Source: Dongia mobilis (GTDB lineage: Bacteria; Pseudomonadota; Alphaproteobacteria; Dongiales; Dongiaceae). From it: DNA of 64,000 nucleotides. The notes beneath the pieces were generated by a model. The model was not told the origin of the DNA, ran no database searches, and saw only the letters and a list, made by a program, of their open reading frames with translations. Position numbers and translations under genes: made by a program. This document shows positions 46,826-55,218 of this stretch, piece after piece (positions within the stretch are counted from its first letter, which is position 1; each line of letters begins with the position of its first letter). The DNA lies in contig NZ_SNYW01000014.1 of assembly GCF_004363235.1 (NCBI RefSeq), positions 7,501-71,500 of the forward strand, given 5' to 3'.

Positions 46826-47636
46826 TCTCTCCCCCCAAGGCCGCGAGGCGCGCCGCCACGGGCTGCGCCGTTTCCCCCGGCGCAGTATCGGGGTTTCGCG
46901 GTCGCTTCTCAAGCTGCAAGGGAACTCCCTTCCACCACAGCTTGAGGGCTTCCCAATGGATGCCGGCGATCACCTGGATGGTCAGGAGGGGATAGATCAC
47001 GAGCAATTTCAGCAACGCAGCATCGCTCAATATGACCCGCTGCCCGGCAAATGCCGCGCGCAGCAACGAGCCACCCTCGTCGTATTGATCAATGCCAAGT
47101 GCCACGCGGTCACCTGGCGGCAGCAGCGAGAACCGGTAGCCCCCGGACATGTCGTTGAAGGGCGACACAAACAGCGCCTTGGCGCATTGCTGGCGCACCA
47201 CCCGGTCATGGGCGCTGGCCGGCAGTACATAGGCATGGCGGCCGCCGAAGGTGTTGTTCACTTCGTAAATCGTCGCACGCAATTCACCCGCGAGGTCGTG
47301 GCAGAAATAGACCGAAATCGGGTTGAAAACGAAGCCGAAGACCCGCGGCAGGGTAAGCAAACGCACCCGCCCCGGCGCAAAATGCAGGCCGGCCCTGGCA
47401 AGCTGGCCACCGACCCAGGCCTTGAGATCGCCGCTGCCGTCGCCGTGATCCCTGGCGCGGAACGACATGATCGCCCGGCGCTCGACCCCCAGCAGGCGCA
47501 AGCCACCAAGTCTCGGCAACTCGTCGAGATCGAGCAGCAGATAGAACATGCGATAGCGCAGGTAATGCGCCTTCGGCCTCAGGCGACGATGCATGACCGA
47601 GCCGCGATAGATCGCCGAAACCAAGGCGCCCGGCAT
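46809..47636 (-). CDS. DUF1365 protein
   Basis: A 275-residue protein with YRGSVMHRRLRPKAHYLRYRMFYLLLDLDEL at its start (quoted in parts: MHRRLRPKAHYLRYRMF, YLLLDLDEL) and FNPISVYFCHD, VNNTFGGRHAYVLP, KALFVSPFNDMSGGYRF. These His-rich blocks define DUF1365. A hydrophobic segment near the C-terminus may bind membrane. Biochemistry is not settled in my knowledge; the conserved histidines suggest metal binding or oxygen chemistry. The ATG is 4 bases after the stop of the FAD gene. Confidence 0.88.
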   Translation of the reverse strand: MPGALVSAIYRGSVMHRRLRPKAHYLRYRMFYLLLDLDELPRLGGLRLLGVERRAIMSFRARDHGDGSGDLKAWVGGQLARAGLHFAPGRVRLLTLPRVFGFVFNPISVYFCHDLAGELRATIYEVNNTFGGRHAYVLPASAHDRVVRQQCAKALFVSPFNDMSGGYRFSLLPPGDRVALGIDQYDEGGSLLRAAFAGQRVILSDAALLKLLVIYPLLTIQVIAGIHWEALKLWWKGVPLQLEKRPRNPDTAPGETAQPVAARLAALGGENARTR

Positions 47637-47640
47637 CCGC

Positions 47641-49071
47641 CTACTCCGCCGGCACCGGTAGTGCCGCAGGCGGCAGCCGCAGCGGCGGGGTTTCACCGAT
47701 GGCGGCAATGCGATCGGACTGGCCGGCGACCTGCCAGGGCCGGCGCACGCCGCCAAGCGCTTCGGCAACGGCAAGGCCGGATTGCAGCCCGTCCTCGTGG
47801 AAGCCGGCGCCGAAATAGGCGCCGCAATACCACACACCGCCGACACCCTGCAGGCGCCAGAGCGCAGCCTGGGCGCGCAGGGCGGCTTGATCGAACAGGG
47901 GGTGGGCATAGTCGAAGGTGGCGAATGTCTTCTCGGCCGCGATCGGCCGGTTCGGATTGAGCGTGACGAAAACCTGCTGTTCGGTCGGCAGATGCTGCAA
48001 GCGGTTCATCCAATAGGTGACGCAGATCAGCGCATCATCATCGACCGGACCGCCGATGACGTTCCAGCTCGACCAGGCGGCCCGGCGCCTCGGCATCAGA
48101 TCCTTGTCGCCATGGACCACGGCGCGGTTCGGCTGGTAGCGCAGCGCACCGAGCAATTGCCTTTCCTCTGCGCTCGGCGCCTCCAGCAAAGCAAGCGCCT
48201 GGTCGGAATGAGTGGCGAGAACCACGGCATCGAAGATGCGCCGGCTTCCGTCCTCCATCACGACTTGCGGTCCCGCATGGCCGCGCTCGACCCGCGCGAT
48301 CCGCGCCGACAGCGCCAGATCCAGCGGCCGGTCGGCCAACAGGCGCTTCACATAGGCGCGGCTGCCGCCAACGACCGTGCGCCATTGTGGGCGGTTGCTG
48401 AGTTGCATCAGACCATGATTGTCGCAGAACCGGACAAAGGCGCGCAACGGATGATCCCGCATCTGGTCGATCGAACTCGACCAGATCGCCCCACCCATCG
48501 GCAGCAGATGGTCCCGGACGAAGGTCTCGCCATACCCTGCCCCGTCAAGATAGGCCCCCAGTGTCAGGTCATCGTTACCGAGTGCGGCGGCACTGCGTGC
48601 CTCGCGATAGAAGCGCATGGTATCGGCCAGCATGCGCCACATCCGCGGACGCAACAGGTTGCGCCTTTGCGCAAACAGCCCGCCCAGGCTGGAGCCGGAA
48701 TATTCGAAGGCGCCGTTCCCGAGGGAGGCTGCAAATGACATCTCGGTCTCTCTTGTCGGAACGCCGAGATGCGCAAAGAGTGCAGTCAGATTTGGATAGG
48801 TCTTCTCGTTGTAAACGATGAAGCCGGTATCGACGGGCACCCTGCCCTCGGGCAGGGCCAGATCGATCGTGTTGCTGTGCCCACCTGGCCGGGAGTCCCG
48901 CTCGAAAAGGGTAACGCGATGCCGCGCTGCCATGGCCCAGGCAGCGCTCATGCCGGCGATACCGCTGCCGATCACCGCAACGCGCAACCGGCCGGGGCGC
49001 TCGACGCAAAGCGTGGCGGCAGCACCGGGGTGAGCGGGTATAGGAAAATTAGCCTGATCGTTCGGGCTCAT
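47641..49071 (-). CDS. FAD-dependent amine oxidase/desaturase-like protein (COG2907)
   Basis: Flavoprotein of 476 residues. The dinucleotide motif VAVIGSGIAGMSAAW follows a 35-residue leader; RPGGHSNTIDL and DTGFIVYNEKTYPNL are typical of the COG2907 branch, related to carotenoid and fatty acid desaturases. WYCGAYFGAGFHEDGLQSG closes the FAD site. It is the first gene of the lipid operon and lies 69 bases downstream of a sigma-E-type promoter. The ATG at 49071 is used; the one at 49086 is also possible. Confidence 0.85.
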   Translation of the reverse strand: MSPNDQANFPIPAHPGAAATLCVERPGRLRVAVIGSGIAGMSAAWAMAARHRVTLFERDSRPGGHSNTIDLALPEGRVPVDTGFIVYNEKTYPNLTALFAHLGVPTRETEMSFAASLGNGAFEYSGSSLGGLFAQRRNLLRPRMWRMLADTMRFYREARSAAALGNDDLTLGAYLDGAGYGETFVRDHLLPMGGAIWSSSIDQMRDHPLRAFVRFCDNHGLMQLSNRPQWRTVVGGSRAYVKRLLADRPLDLALSARIARVERGHAGPQVVMEDGSRRIFDAVVLATHSDQALALLEAPSAEERQLLGALRYQPNRAVVHGDKDLMPRRRAAWSSWNVIGGPVDDDALICVTYWMNRLQHLPTEQQVFVTLNPNRPIAAEKTFATFDYAHPLFDQAALRAQAALWRLQGVGGVWYCGAYFGAGFHEDGLQSGLAVAEALGGVRRPWQVAGQSDRIAAIGETPPLRLPPAALPVPAE

Positions 49072-49393
49072 GGGCGGTTCGTCCAATTGGGCGCCAAGTC
49101 ACTCTCCGCGATCAATCTGGCTTGGTGGGATGGGTAACTTTCTTACGGCGGCCGGAATTCGACGGATCACCCGGCAATAATCGCTGGATATCGTCGACAG
49201 AGATCCAAGCCGCCCGATGATGCGTAACGGCATCATGGATATCCTGGCACGCAGCGCCGCAACTGGCGAAATTGATTATCTCGGCAGGGCAGACCGCGGC
49301 GCCTGGACGACGGCGCGGAAAGCCGTGCACGCTAGGCATGCCCAGACTAAGATAAAGACATGCAGATCGAACGACCATCGGTCGGGTGCTAGC
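49072..49393. other. divergent intergenic region between the lipid operon and rpoE
   Basis: About 320 bases. The left part holds the minus-strand sigma-E-type promoter. The right part must hold the rpoE promoter, but I find no TGATCC-N18-TAA match there; the nearest is AGATCC, 18 bases, TAACGG at 49200-49229. The rpoE frame is open from 49217, so part of this region would be coding if an upstream start is used. Confidence 0.5.
49140..49169 (-). promoter_or_regulatory. candidate sigma-E promoter for the FAD-DUF1365-cfa-MFS-DUF3833 operon
   Basis: On the minus strand: TGATCC (49169-49164), 18 bases, TAAGAA (49145-49140). Transcription would start near 49132, leaving a leader of about 60 bases. 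The match to the Rhodobacter sphaeroides sigma-E promoters, as I recall them (TGATCC, 18 bases, TAAGA), is essentially complete. Confidence 0.8.
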
Positions 49394-49990
49394 GTGACCG
49401 AAGCTGACGCACCCGTGGCTGGCGCGCCCCCCCGCAGCCAAGACCCCGAACGGATGACCACCCTGCTCCTGCGGTTGAAGGAAAACCAGGACGAAACGGT
49501 GTTCGCCGAATTGTTCCATTTCTTCGCGCCGCGCGTAAAATCCTACATGCGCAAGCTGGGGGCACCGGAGGACCAGGCTGAAGAGCTTGCCCAGGAATCA
49601 ATGGCGATGGTCTGGCGCAAGATCCACCTGTTCGACGCCGAGCGGGCCGGCGCCTCCACCTGGATCTTCTCGATCGCGCGAAATCTTCGGATTGACGCCT
49701 TCCGGCGCCAGCGTCGGCCGGAGGTCCTGATGAACGACCCCACCCTCGTGCCCGATGGGCCGGAATCGCCCGAACGGGAAATGGATCGCGGCCAGCAGGC
49801 CGCAGCAGTGCGCGCCGCTTTGGCGACCCTGCCCGCGGAGCAAGCCCGGATCGTTCACTTGTCTTTTTTCGAGGACAAGCCGCATGCAGTTATCGCCGAA
49901 CAATTGGGGATACCACTCGGTACCGTGAAGTCGCGCATGCGGCTTGCGTTCCAGCGGTTTCGCAAGGCCCTAGGAGAGCCTGAGTCATGA
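49394..49990 (+). CDS. rpoE: ECF sigma factor RpoE, ChrR-controlled type
   Basis: ECF sigma factor of about 198 residues. Region 2: FAPRVKSYMRKLGAPEDQ, then AQESMAMVWRKIHLFD and WIFSIARNLRIDAFRR; region 4: ATLPAEQARIVHLSFFEDKPH and LGIPLGTVKSRMRLAF. It matches the group regulated by ChrR, which answers singlet oxygen. The start is uncertain: a GTG at 49394 gives a normal length, while the frame is open to 49217 and an ATG lies at 49454. It overlaps chrR by ATGA, fixing the pair as one unit. Confidence 0.9.
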   Translation: MTEADAPVAGAPPRSQDPERMTTLLLRLKENQDETVFAELFHFFAPRVKSYMRKLGAPEDQAEELAQESMAMVWRKIHLFDAERAGASTWIFSIARNLRIDAFRRQRRPEVLMNDPTLVPDGPESPEREMDRGQQAAAVRAALATLPAEQARIVHLSFFEDKPHAVIAEQLGIPLGTVKSRMRLAFQRFRKALGEPES

Positions 49991-50682
49991 TTACACATCA
50001 TCCTGCTGAAGAACTGCTTGCGGCCTATGCCGCCGGATCGCTTGACGAGGCGACCTCGCTGGCCATGGCGACGCATTTGACGCTCTGCCCCGCCTGCCGG
50101 GCGGTTCATGACGATTTCGAGGCGCTTGGCGGCGTGCTGGTCTGTGAGAATGCCGCCGATACCCTGAAGCCGGATGCGCTCGCCGCCACGCTTGGCATGA
50201 TTCGCGCGGCGGGGTCAGGCGTTGCAGATTCAGGCGTTGCAGATTCTGGCGTGGCGACCGTCATGCGGCCACAGCCGTCCACGGTCGCGACTGCCGGCAG
50301 TTCCCTGCTCCCGCTACCGCTGCAGTACTATGTCGGCGGCGATCTTGCGGCGGCAAAATGGCGGCCCCTCGGCCCCGGTATTCACCACATGCCGCTGATT
50401 GCCGACGGCGCCGCCAGCGCCCGTCTGCTGCGCATCGCGCCAGGCCGTTCGGTGTTCGAACACAGCCATGAAGGCAATGAAATTACTATCGTGCTGCGCG
50501 GCAGCTATTCGGCCGGCGGCGAGAATTTCCGCCGAGGCGACCTCGAGATGGCCGACGGCACCGTCTCGCATCGCCCCGTTGCCGGCAGCGAGGACATCTG
50601 CGTCTGCCTGGCCGTGACCGATGCACCGCTGCGCTTCGGCAACTTTCTGGGCCGCGTGATGCAGCCCTTCATCGGCATCTAG
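49987..50682 (+). CDS. chrR: ChrR-type anti-sigma factor (ZAS plus cupin)
   Basis: Zinc-dependent anti-sigma factor, 231 residues. The N-terminal ZAS domain shows HHPAEELLAAYAAGSLDEA and HLTLCPACR, the HxxxCxxC zinc site. After a linker with three SGVAD-like repeats comes a C-terminal cupin domain with FEHSHEGNEITIVLRGSY and a second His in VSHRPV, which in Rhodobacter is needed for the response to singlet oxygen. It holds sigma-E inactive until that signal. It overlaps rpoE by 4 bases and the convergent acyltransferase end by 4 bases. Confidence 0.93.
   Translation: MITHHPAEELLAAYAAGSLDEATSLAMATHLTLCPACRAVHDDFEALGGVLVCENAADTLKPDALAATLGMIRAAGSGVADSGVADSGVATVMRPQPSTVATAGSSLLPLPLQYYVGGDLAAAKWRPLGPGIHHMPLIADGAASARLLRIAPGRSVFEHSHEGNEITIVLRGSYSAGGENFRRGDLEMADGTVSHRPVAGSEDICVCLAVTDAPLRFGNFLGRVMQPFIGI
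50215..50259 (+). repeat. 15-base tandem repeat in the chrR linker
   Basis: Two identical 15-base units (50215-50229, 50230-50244) and a third diverged copy (50245-50259) encode SGVAD, SGVAD, SGVAT. They lie between the ZAS and cupin domains, so repeat number would change linker length without a frameshift. Confidence 0.85.
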
Positions 50683-51806
50683 CGCATCAGCGCCGGCAGG
50701 AGCGGGCCGCTGGCCCGCGGCCTGCCGACGAGCTGCGGCAGCCAGGTCTGGCAGAACCGCACCAGCGGCAGCGTCAAAAGGATCGAGAGAAGGCTGGAGG
50801 CGGCGGCGAATGCCGCCAGCGTCCAGCCGTCCTGCGGCATCGCGCCCATATACCAGGTGGCGAGCGGCCCGTTGACGTGATGGTAGAAGACGCCGTTCAG
50901 CGCGAAGACGATGAGCGCATTGCTGCCAACATGCGCCAGCCAGCTTGACGCAGCGAGCGCCCGCCCCAGGGCCAGCGTGCCGACGATGCCGGCCATGGCC
51001 CCCAGTGCAAACCAGAGCGGGTCACCATAGGCGGATGCGAGGATGACGACGGCCTTGATGTCGAGACGGAACGGGCCCTGGTTGAGATCATAGACCAGAT
51101 AGAGCGCAGCAAAGCCCGCGGCCGCGAGGGCAACCGCCGCTGCCGTGCGTGACGACCCGGCCATGATGCCGGCACGGTTCACCAGGATGCCGGCGAGGTA
51201 GAAGGCATAGGCCATCGGCGCCTCGTTCCAGAGCCACCAGTTCCTGCCTGGAAAGAAGGCGTATCGGCCATTGAGCCAAGCGCCTAGGGCGAACCCCGCG
51301 ACGATCACCCCAAGGAGGGCAAGATTCGAACCGCGCAGAAACCGGAACAGGATGTAATGCACCACCTCGACCGTGGTCAGCGCCATCAGAAACCAGGTCG
51401 GCACATTGAAGACGGTCAGCCAGGTCAGGCTCATGAGGGTCGCATTGCCGTAATCGGCAGCACTTTCCAGCGGAATCGGCGGGAAATCGCGGGGAAAGAC
51501 CAGGCTGGTCAGAGCCAGCAGACAATTGAATGCCAGCAACGGAACCAGCCGCGAGGCAATGCGCGACCAGAGGAATGCCAGCGGCTTCAGGTCGCTCAGA
51601 TCCTTGGCGATGCAGCCGGCCAGCAGGAAGAAAAGCGGCATGTGGAAGGCATAGATGAACTTGTACTGGTAAGCCGCCGCCTCATGGCCCAGATACATCA
51701 TCCGCTCGACGACGTGGCCGTGATAGACCAGCAGCAATCCGAGCGCGCGCGCCACGTCGACGGCCACGACCCGCTCCGCGCCCGCCGCGCGCATTGTTCC
51801 CGACAT
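50679..51806 (-). CDS. acyltransferase 3 family membrane protein
   Basis: Ten-helix-type membrane acyltransferase, 375 residues, with the N-terminal VDVARALGLLLVYHGHVVER and FHMPLFFLLAGCIAK of the family (related to OpgC and OafA). Such enzymes acylate or succinylate envelope sugars. The start ATG follows GGGGAG by 8 bases. It stands alone and overlaps chrR tail to tail. Substrate unknown. Confidence 0.82.
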   Translation of the reverse strand: MSGTMRAAGAERVVAVDVARALGLLLVYHGHVVERMMYLGHEAAAYQYKFIYAFHMPLFFLLAGCIAKDLSDLKPLAFLWSRIASRLVPLLAFNCLLALTSLVFPRDFPPIPLESAADYGNATLMSLTWLTVFNVPTWFLMALTTVEVVHYILFRFLRGSNLALLGVIVAGFALGAWLNGRYAFFPGRNWWLWNEAPMAYAFYLAGILVNRAGIMAGSSRTAAAVALAAAGFAALYLVYDLNQGPFRLDIKAVVILASAYGDPLWFALGAMAGIVGTLALGRALAASSWLAHVGSNALIVFALNGVFYHHVNGPLATWYMGAMPQDGWTLAAFAAASSLLSILLTLPLVRFCQTWLPQLVGRPRASGPLLPALMR

Positions 51807-51917
51807 GCCGTTATCTCCCCATCTGCGGTGGGCCGATGATAGTGGCGCGGCAAGGCAGCCACAACGGACCGGGACCGTGCGGAAAAACGTGCGTCAGCTG
51901 CAATGATCGGGAAAGGA

Positions 51918-51993
51918 TGGTGCCCAGGGCCGGAATCGAACCAGCGACACTGTGATTTTCAGTCACATGCTCTACCAACTGAGCTACCTGGGC
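51918..51993 (-). tRNA. tRNA-Phe (GAA)
   Basis: Seventy-six bases forming a standard cloverleaf on the minus strand. The acceptor stem GCCCAGG pairs with CCTGGGC, the D arm is GCTCAGTTGGTAGAGC, the anticodon arm is GTGACTGAAAATCAC with anticodon GAA, and the T arm contains GGTTCGATTCC. The 3' CCA is encoded. It sits next to yacG, as in many alphaproteobacteria. Confidence 0.97.
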
Positions 51994-52082
51994 GCCCAAT
52001 GGACGGGCGGATATTTAATGGCTTTGCGCCACCTTGTCCAGCCGCAAATGCGGACCGCCCGAAACTAGTTTTATCTCCGGAA

Positions 52083-52268
52083 TCAATTGGTTGTCGGCTC
52101 ATTCGGCCGGCTGGGCGAGTCGTCGGGCAAGTCATCGGTCGGGGTATCGGCCGGGACCCGGTAGACTTCGTTGAGCCAGCGCGAGAGGTCGACCTGCTTG
52201 CACCGGGCCGAACAGAACGGGCGATAGGCGGGGTCCGCCGCCTTGCCGCAGATGGGGCAACTAGGCAT
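52083..52268 (-). CDS. yacG: DNA gyrase inhibitor YacG
   Basis: Small zinc protein, 61 residues. CPICGK and [14 protein letters not shown] supply the four-Cys site (CxxC and CxxxC) and the helix that contacts gyrase B. It then has an acidic tail. The ATG at 52268 overlaps the end of the ribonuclease gene by 8 bases. Confidence 0.92.
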   Translation of the reverse strand: MPSCPICGKAADPAYRPFCSARCKQVDLSRWLNEVYRVPADTPTDDLPDDSPSRPNEPTTN

Positions 52269-53223
52269 CACCACCCCGCCACATATCGGCCAGGGTCGGC
52301 CCGGTGCGCCGACGCGACAGTTCGACCAGGCCAAGGCGCGACATGTTGCCGACCCATTCGATGGCCGGGTCGATGCCGACCGCCTCGCGCAGAGCCGCCA
52401 GCACCTGCTCGCGCTTGTTGCGGTTCTCCAGATCGATGAAGTCGATGACGATGGTGCCGCCGATATTGCGCAAGGCGAGCTGACGCGGGATCTCCCGCGC
52501 CGCTGCCAGATTGACGGCCAGCGCCGTGCGTTCCATGCCGCGTTCGGCCACGGCGCCGGCGGAATTGACGTCGATCGCGGTCAATGTCCGCACCGGTTCT
52601 ATGAGCAGTTGCCCGCCGCCCGGCAACGGCACGGTTTCGTCAAGCGCCTCCGCAACCGCCTCGGCGATATCGCCCGGCGACGGAACCCAATCCCGCTGCG
52701 CCAGGAATGCGGCGCGGCCGACGAGAGCGGGGTGATGGCGGCGGCACCAGTCGTCGATCACGGCAACATCGACGCGACGGTCGCAGGTGATACTCTCGAC
52801 CTGCTCAGGCGCCAGACTTTCCAGCGCCTGCTGCCACAGCGTGGGCGCCGGAACCAGGACGGCCGGGGGCTGCTTGCCCCAGGCGACGGCCTCAGCGTCC
52901 ATCTTGGTGCGCAGGCTGGTGGTGAGGCGGACGCCCTTATCCTCCCGCGCCTCGCGCCGCACCTGGACGATGACCGCATCGCCCTCGCCGGGATTGCGTC
53001 CCTGCTTCTTCAGCGGCAACAGACCCGGTCGCGCAAGGCCAATTTCCACAAAGGCGGCGTTGAGGCTTGGCTCGACCTTCACCACCCGGCCGAGAATGAC
53101 CGCTCCGACCGGGCTTTCCTCCCCGCGCCGCTCGATCGCGACCTGCGCCAGGCGGCCATCCGACCAGCGGTAGAAAGCGCTGCGCGCCTCGTCGATGCTG
53201 AGAAAGATCTGGTCGCCCATCAT
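52261..53223 (-). CDS. ribonuclease E/G family protein, short form
   Basis: Endoribonuclease of the RNase E/G family, 320 residues, much shorter than RNase E or typical RNase G. An S1-like region ([23 protein letters not shown]) precedes the catalytic part, where the metal-binding Asp residues are in TAIDVNSAG and [11 protein letters not shown]. It ends without the usual C-terminal zinc-link cysteines. The short form between maf and yacG is standard in alphaproteobacteria. The ATG overlaps the maf stop (ATGATG). Confidence 0.88.
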   Translation of the reverse strand: MMGDQIFLSIDEARSAFYRWSDGRLAQVAIERRGEESPVGAVILGRVVKVEPSLNAAFVEIGLARPGLLPLKKQGRNPGEGDAVIVQVRREAREDKGVRLTTSLRTKMDAEAVAWGKQPPAVLVPAPTLWQQALESLAPEQVESITCDRRVDVAVIDDWCRRHHPALVGRAAFLAQRDWVPSPGDIAEAVAEALDETVPLPGGGQLLIEPVRTLTAIDVNSAGAVAERGMERTALAVNLAAAREIPRQLALRNIGGTIVIDFIDLENRNKREQVLAALREAVGIDPAIEWVGNMSRLGLVELSRRRTGPTLADMWRGGDA

Positions 53224-53822
53224 CGTTCCCGAGAGGCGAAGCCGAGACCCGTCAGCATGGCATAGGCGTCGGACAGGCTGAGGCCGACGACGTTGCTGTA
53301 GGAGCCATTGAGCGACGGAATAAAGGCTGCAGCGAAGCCCTGAACGGCATAGCCGCCAGCCTTGCCCCGCCATTCGCCGCTGTCGACGTAGTGCGCGATC
53401 TCGTCCGCGGAAAGGCGCTTGAAAACCACCTGGGTCGTGACGACGCGGATGGCCTGGCGTCCGTCCGGCCCGGCGATGGCGATGCCGCCCAGCACGCGGT
53501 GCCGCCGGCCGGAGAGCAGTTCCAGGCAGTCGCGGGCGGTGGCTGCATCCTCGGCCTTGGGCAGGATGCGGCGACCGCAGGCGACGACCGTGTCGGCTGC
53601 CAGGACGAACGCACCGGCATGGCGCGGCGCCACGGCATCGAGCTTTGCCTGCGCCATGCGGTGGACATAGGCCAGCGGCTGTTCGCGCGGCAACACGGCC
53701 TCGTCTATCGACGGCGCGTCGACTGCAACCGGCAGGATGCCGATCTGCCGCAGCAGATCGAGCCGGCGGGGCGAAGCCGACGCCAGCACGAGACCTGTCA
53801 ACGCGGGTTCATTCTTGCTCAT
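53220..53822 (-). CDS. maf: Maf-like nucleoside triphosphate pyrophosphatase
   Basis: House-cleaning pyrophosphatase, 200 residues, hydrolysing non-canonical or dTTP/UTP nucleotides. LASASPRRLDLL is the phosphate-binding SxSPRR motif; FVLAADTVVACGRRILPKAED holds the catalytic Asp; GKAGGYAVQGFAA is also conserved. It precedes the ribonuclease gene with a 4-base overlap. Confidence 0.94.
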   Translation of the reverse strand: MSKNEPALTGLVLASASPRRLDLLRQIGILPVAVDAPSIDEAVLPREQPLAYVHRMAQAKLDAVAPRHAGAFVLAADTVVACGRRILPKAEDAATARDCLELLSGRRHRVLGGIAIAGPDGRQAIRVVTTQVVFKRLSADEIAHYVDSGEWRGKAGGYAVQGFAAAFIPSLNGSYSNVVGLSLSDAYAMLTGLGFASRER

Positions 53823-53870
53823 GTCGCTGGCGTCATGCCGGGGTCGCGCACAACACTGCGCCGGCGCGCG

Positions 53871-54089
53871 CTACTTGAAACGGAAGGTGATGCGACCCTT
53901 GGTCAGGTCATAGGGCGTCATTTCGACGTTCACCTTGTCGCCAGCAAGAACGCGGATGCGGTTCTTGCGCATCTTGCCCGACGTGTGCGCCAGGACTTCG
54001 TGATCGTTGTCGAGCTTGACCCGGAACATCGCGTTGGGCAGCAGTTCCAACACGGTACCCGGAAACTCGATCAGGTCTTCCTTTGCCAT
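53871..54089 (-). CDS. infA: translation initiation factor IF-1
   Basis: A 72-residue OB-fold protein: [33 protein letters not shown] and [20 protein letters not shown]. It binds the ribosomal A site during initiation. Length and sequence are standard. It precedes maf by 48 bases. Confidence 0.98.
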   Translation of the reverse strand: MAKEDLIEFPGTVLELLPNAMFRVKLDNDHEVLAHTSGKMRKNRIRVLAGDKVNVEMTPYDLTKGRITFRFK

Positions 54090-54255
54090 TCAGCTCCTCA
54101 TTCATGGCCGCATCGGCTTGCGCAGGGCGGCCGCAACGGTATTGGGGTGACAGGCATGATTGCCGGCCCCCGATTTGGCGCGGATCATACTCAAATCGCC
54201 AGAAACCTCAATTGGCGCGGTATTTTCGATTTAACCAGTTGATTTATATCGTGTT

Positions 54256-54702
54256 TTAGATCGACGGCGCGCCCTGAGCCGGGAAACGGTCGCGGATTCG
54301 CTTCATCAGGCCGTCGCGCACCTGGCGATAGGCCTCGAGCCGCTCCTCGCGGCTGCCCTCGACGATGGTCGGGTCGAGGGTGTTCCAGAACTCGACATCG
54401 CAGGCCATGGTGCGGGTCATGTCCACCGCCTTGTGCTGCGCCTCGGGGGAGAGCGAGATAATGAGGTCGAAGGATTCGTCCTCGAGATCGTCGAAGGTCT
54501 TGGCGCGATGCTTGGTCAGGTCGATGCCGATCTCATCCATCACGGCGATCGCGAAGCCATCGATCTCCTCGGCCCGGACGCCGACGGAATCGACAAAAAT
54601 CTGGCTGCCATGCAGATACTTCAGGATCGCCTCGGCCATCGGCGAGCGCACGGCGTTGAAGGTGCAACAGAAAAGAACGCTGCCGGGCAATCCCTGCGGC
54701 AT
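54256..54702 (-). CDS. low-molecular-weight phosphatase family protein
   Basis: A 148-residue protein of the LMW protein tyrosine phosphatase / ArsC-like fold. The P-loop CTFNAVRSPMAE keeps the CxxxxxRS signature near residue 13, and FDLIISLSPEAQ and EFWNTLDPT follow; the DP pair is the general acid region. It is a constant neighbour of UPF0262 and infA in alphaproteobacteria. Substrate unknown. Confidence 0.85.
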   Translation of the reverse strand: MPQGLPGSVLFCCTFNAVRSPMAEAILKYLHGSQIFVDSVGVRAEEIDGFAIAVMDEIGIDLTKHRAKTFDDLEDESFDLIISLSPEAQHKAVDMTRTMACDVEFWNTLDPTIVEGSREERLEAYRQVRDGLMKRIRDRFPAQGAPSI

Positions 54703-54708
54703 GCGTCC

Positions 54709-55209
54709 TCACATCCTGACATGGAGCGCGCAGATCAGCGTGAACAGCCGCCGCGCCGTGTTGAAATCGACCTCTACCTTGCCGCCAAGGCGCTCGCGCA
54801 GGATCTCGGAACCCTCGTTGTGCAGGCCGCGGCGGCCCATGTCGATCGCCTCGATCTGCGATGGCGAGGCCGACTTGATGGCCTGGTAGTAGCTCTCGCA
54901 GATGTCGAAGTATTCCTTGACGATGCGCCGGAAGGGAGAGAGCGACAGGATGAACTTGTAGAGCGGCGCGTCGGCCGTATCGCGGATATCGAAGACCAGC
55001 CGGTTTTCCTCGATCGCCAGGAAAAGATGATAGGGTCCTTCCTGCTCGAGCGCGGGCCGAAACTCGTTCTCCTCCAGAAGGTCGAAGATGGCGACCGCAC
55101 GTTCGCGATCAACCTCGGCGGAACGCCTTGCGGTCGACTGCTCGTCAAGCTCGATCTTGACGAGGCGCCCGTTCCGGTCCTGCCGCTCGTCGCCGGGATC
55201 GCCTGCCAT
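54709..55209 (-). CDS. UPF0262 family protein
   Basis: A 166-residue protein of unknown function. [16 protein letters not shown] and [37 protein letters not shown] are the family signature. It lies between hisG and the phosphatase gene; usually hisD would precede it, which is not so here. Confidence 0.88.
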   Translation of the reverse strand: MAGDPGDERQDRNGRLVKIELDEQSTARRSAEVDRERAVAIFDLLEENEFRPALEQEGPYHLFLAIEENRLVFDIRDTADAPLYKFILSLSPFRRIVKEYFDICESYYQAIKSASPSQIEAIDMGRRGLHNEGSEILRERLGGKVEVDFNTARRLFTLICALHVRM

Positions 55210-55218
55210 CGCCTCGCC

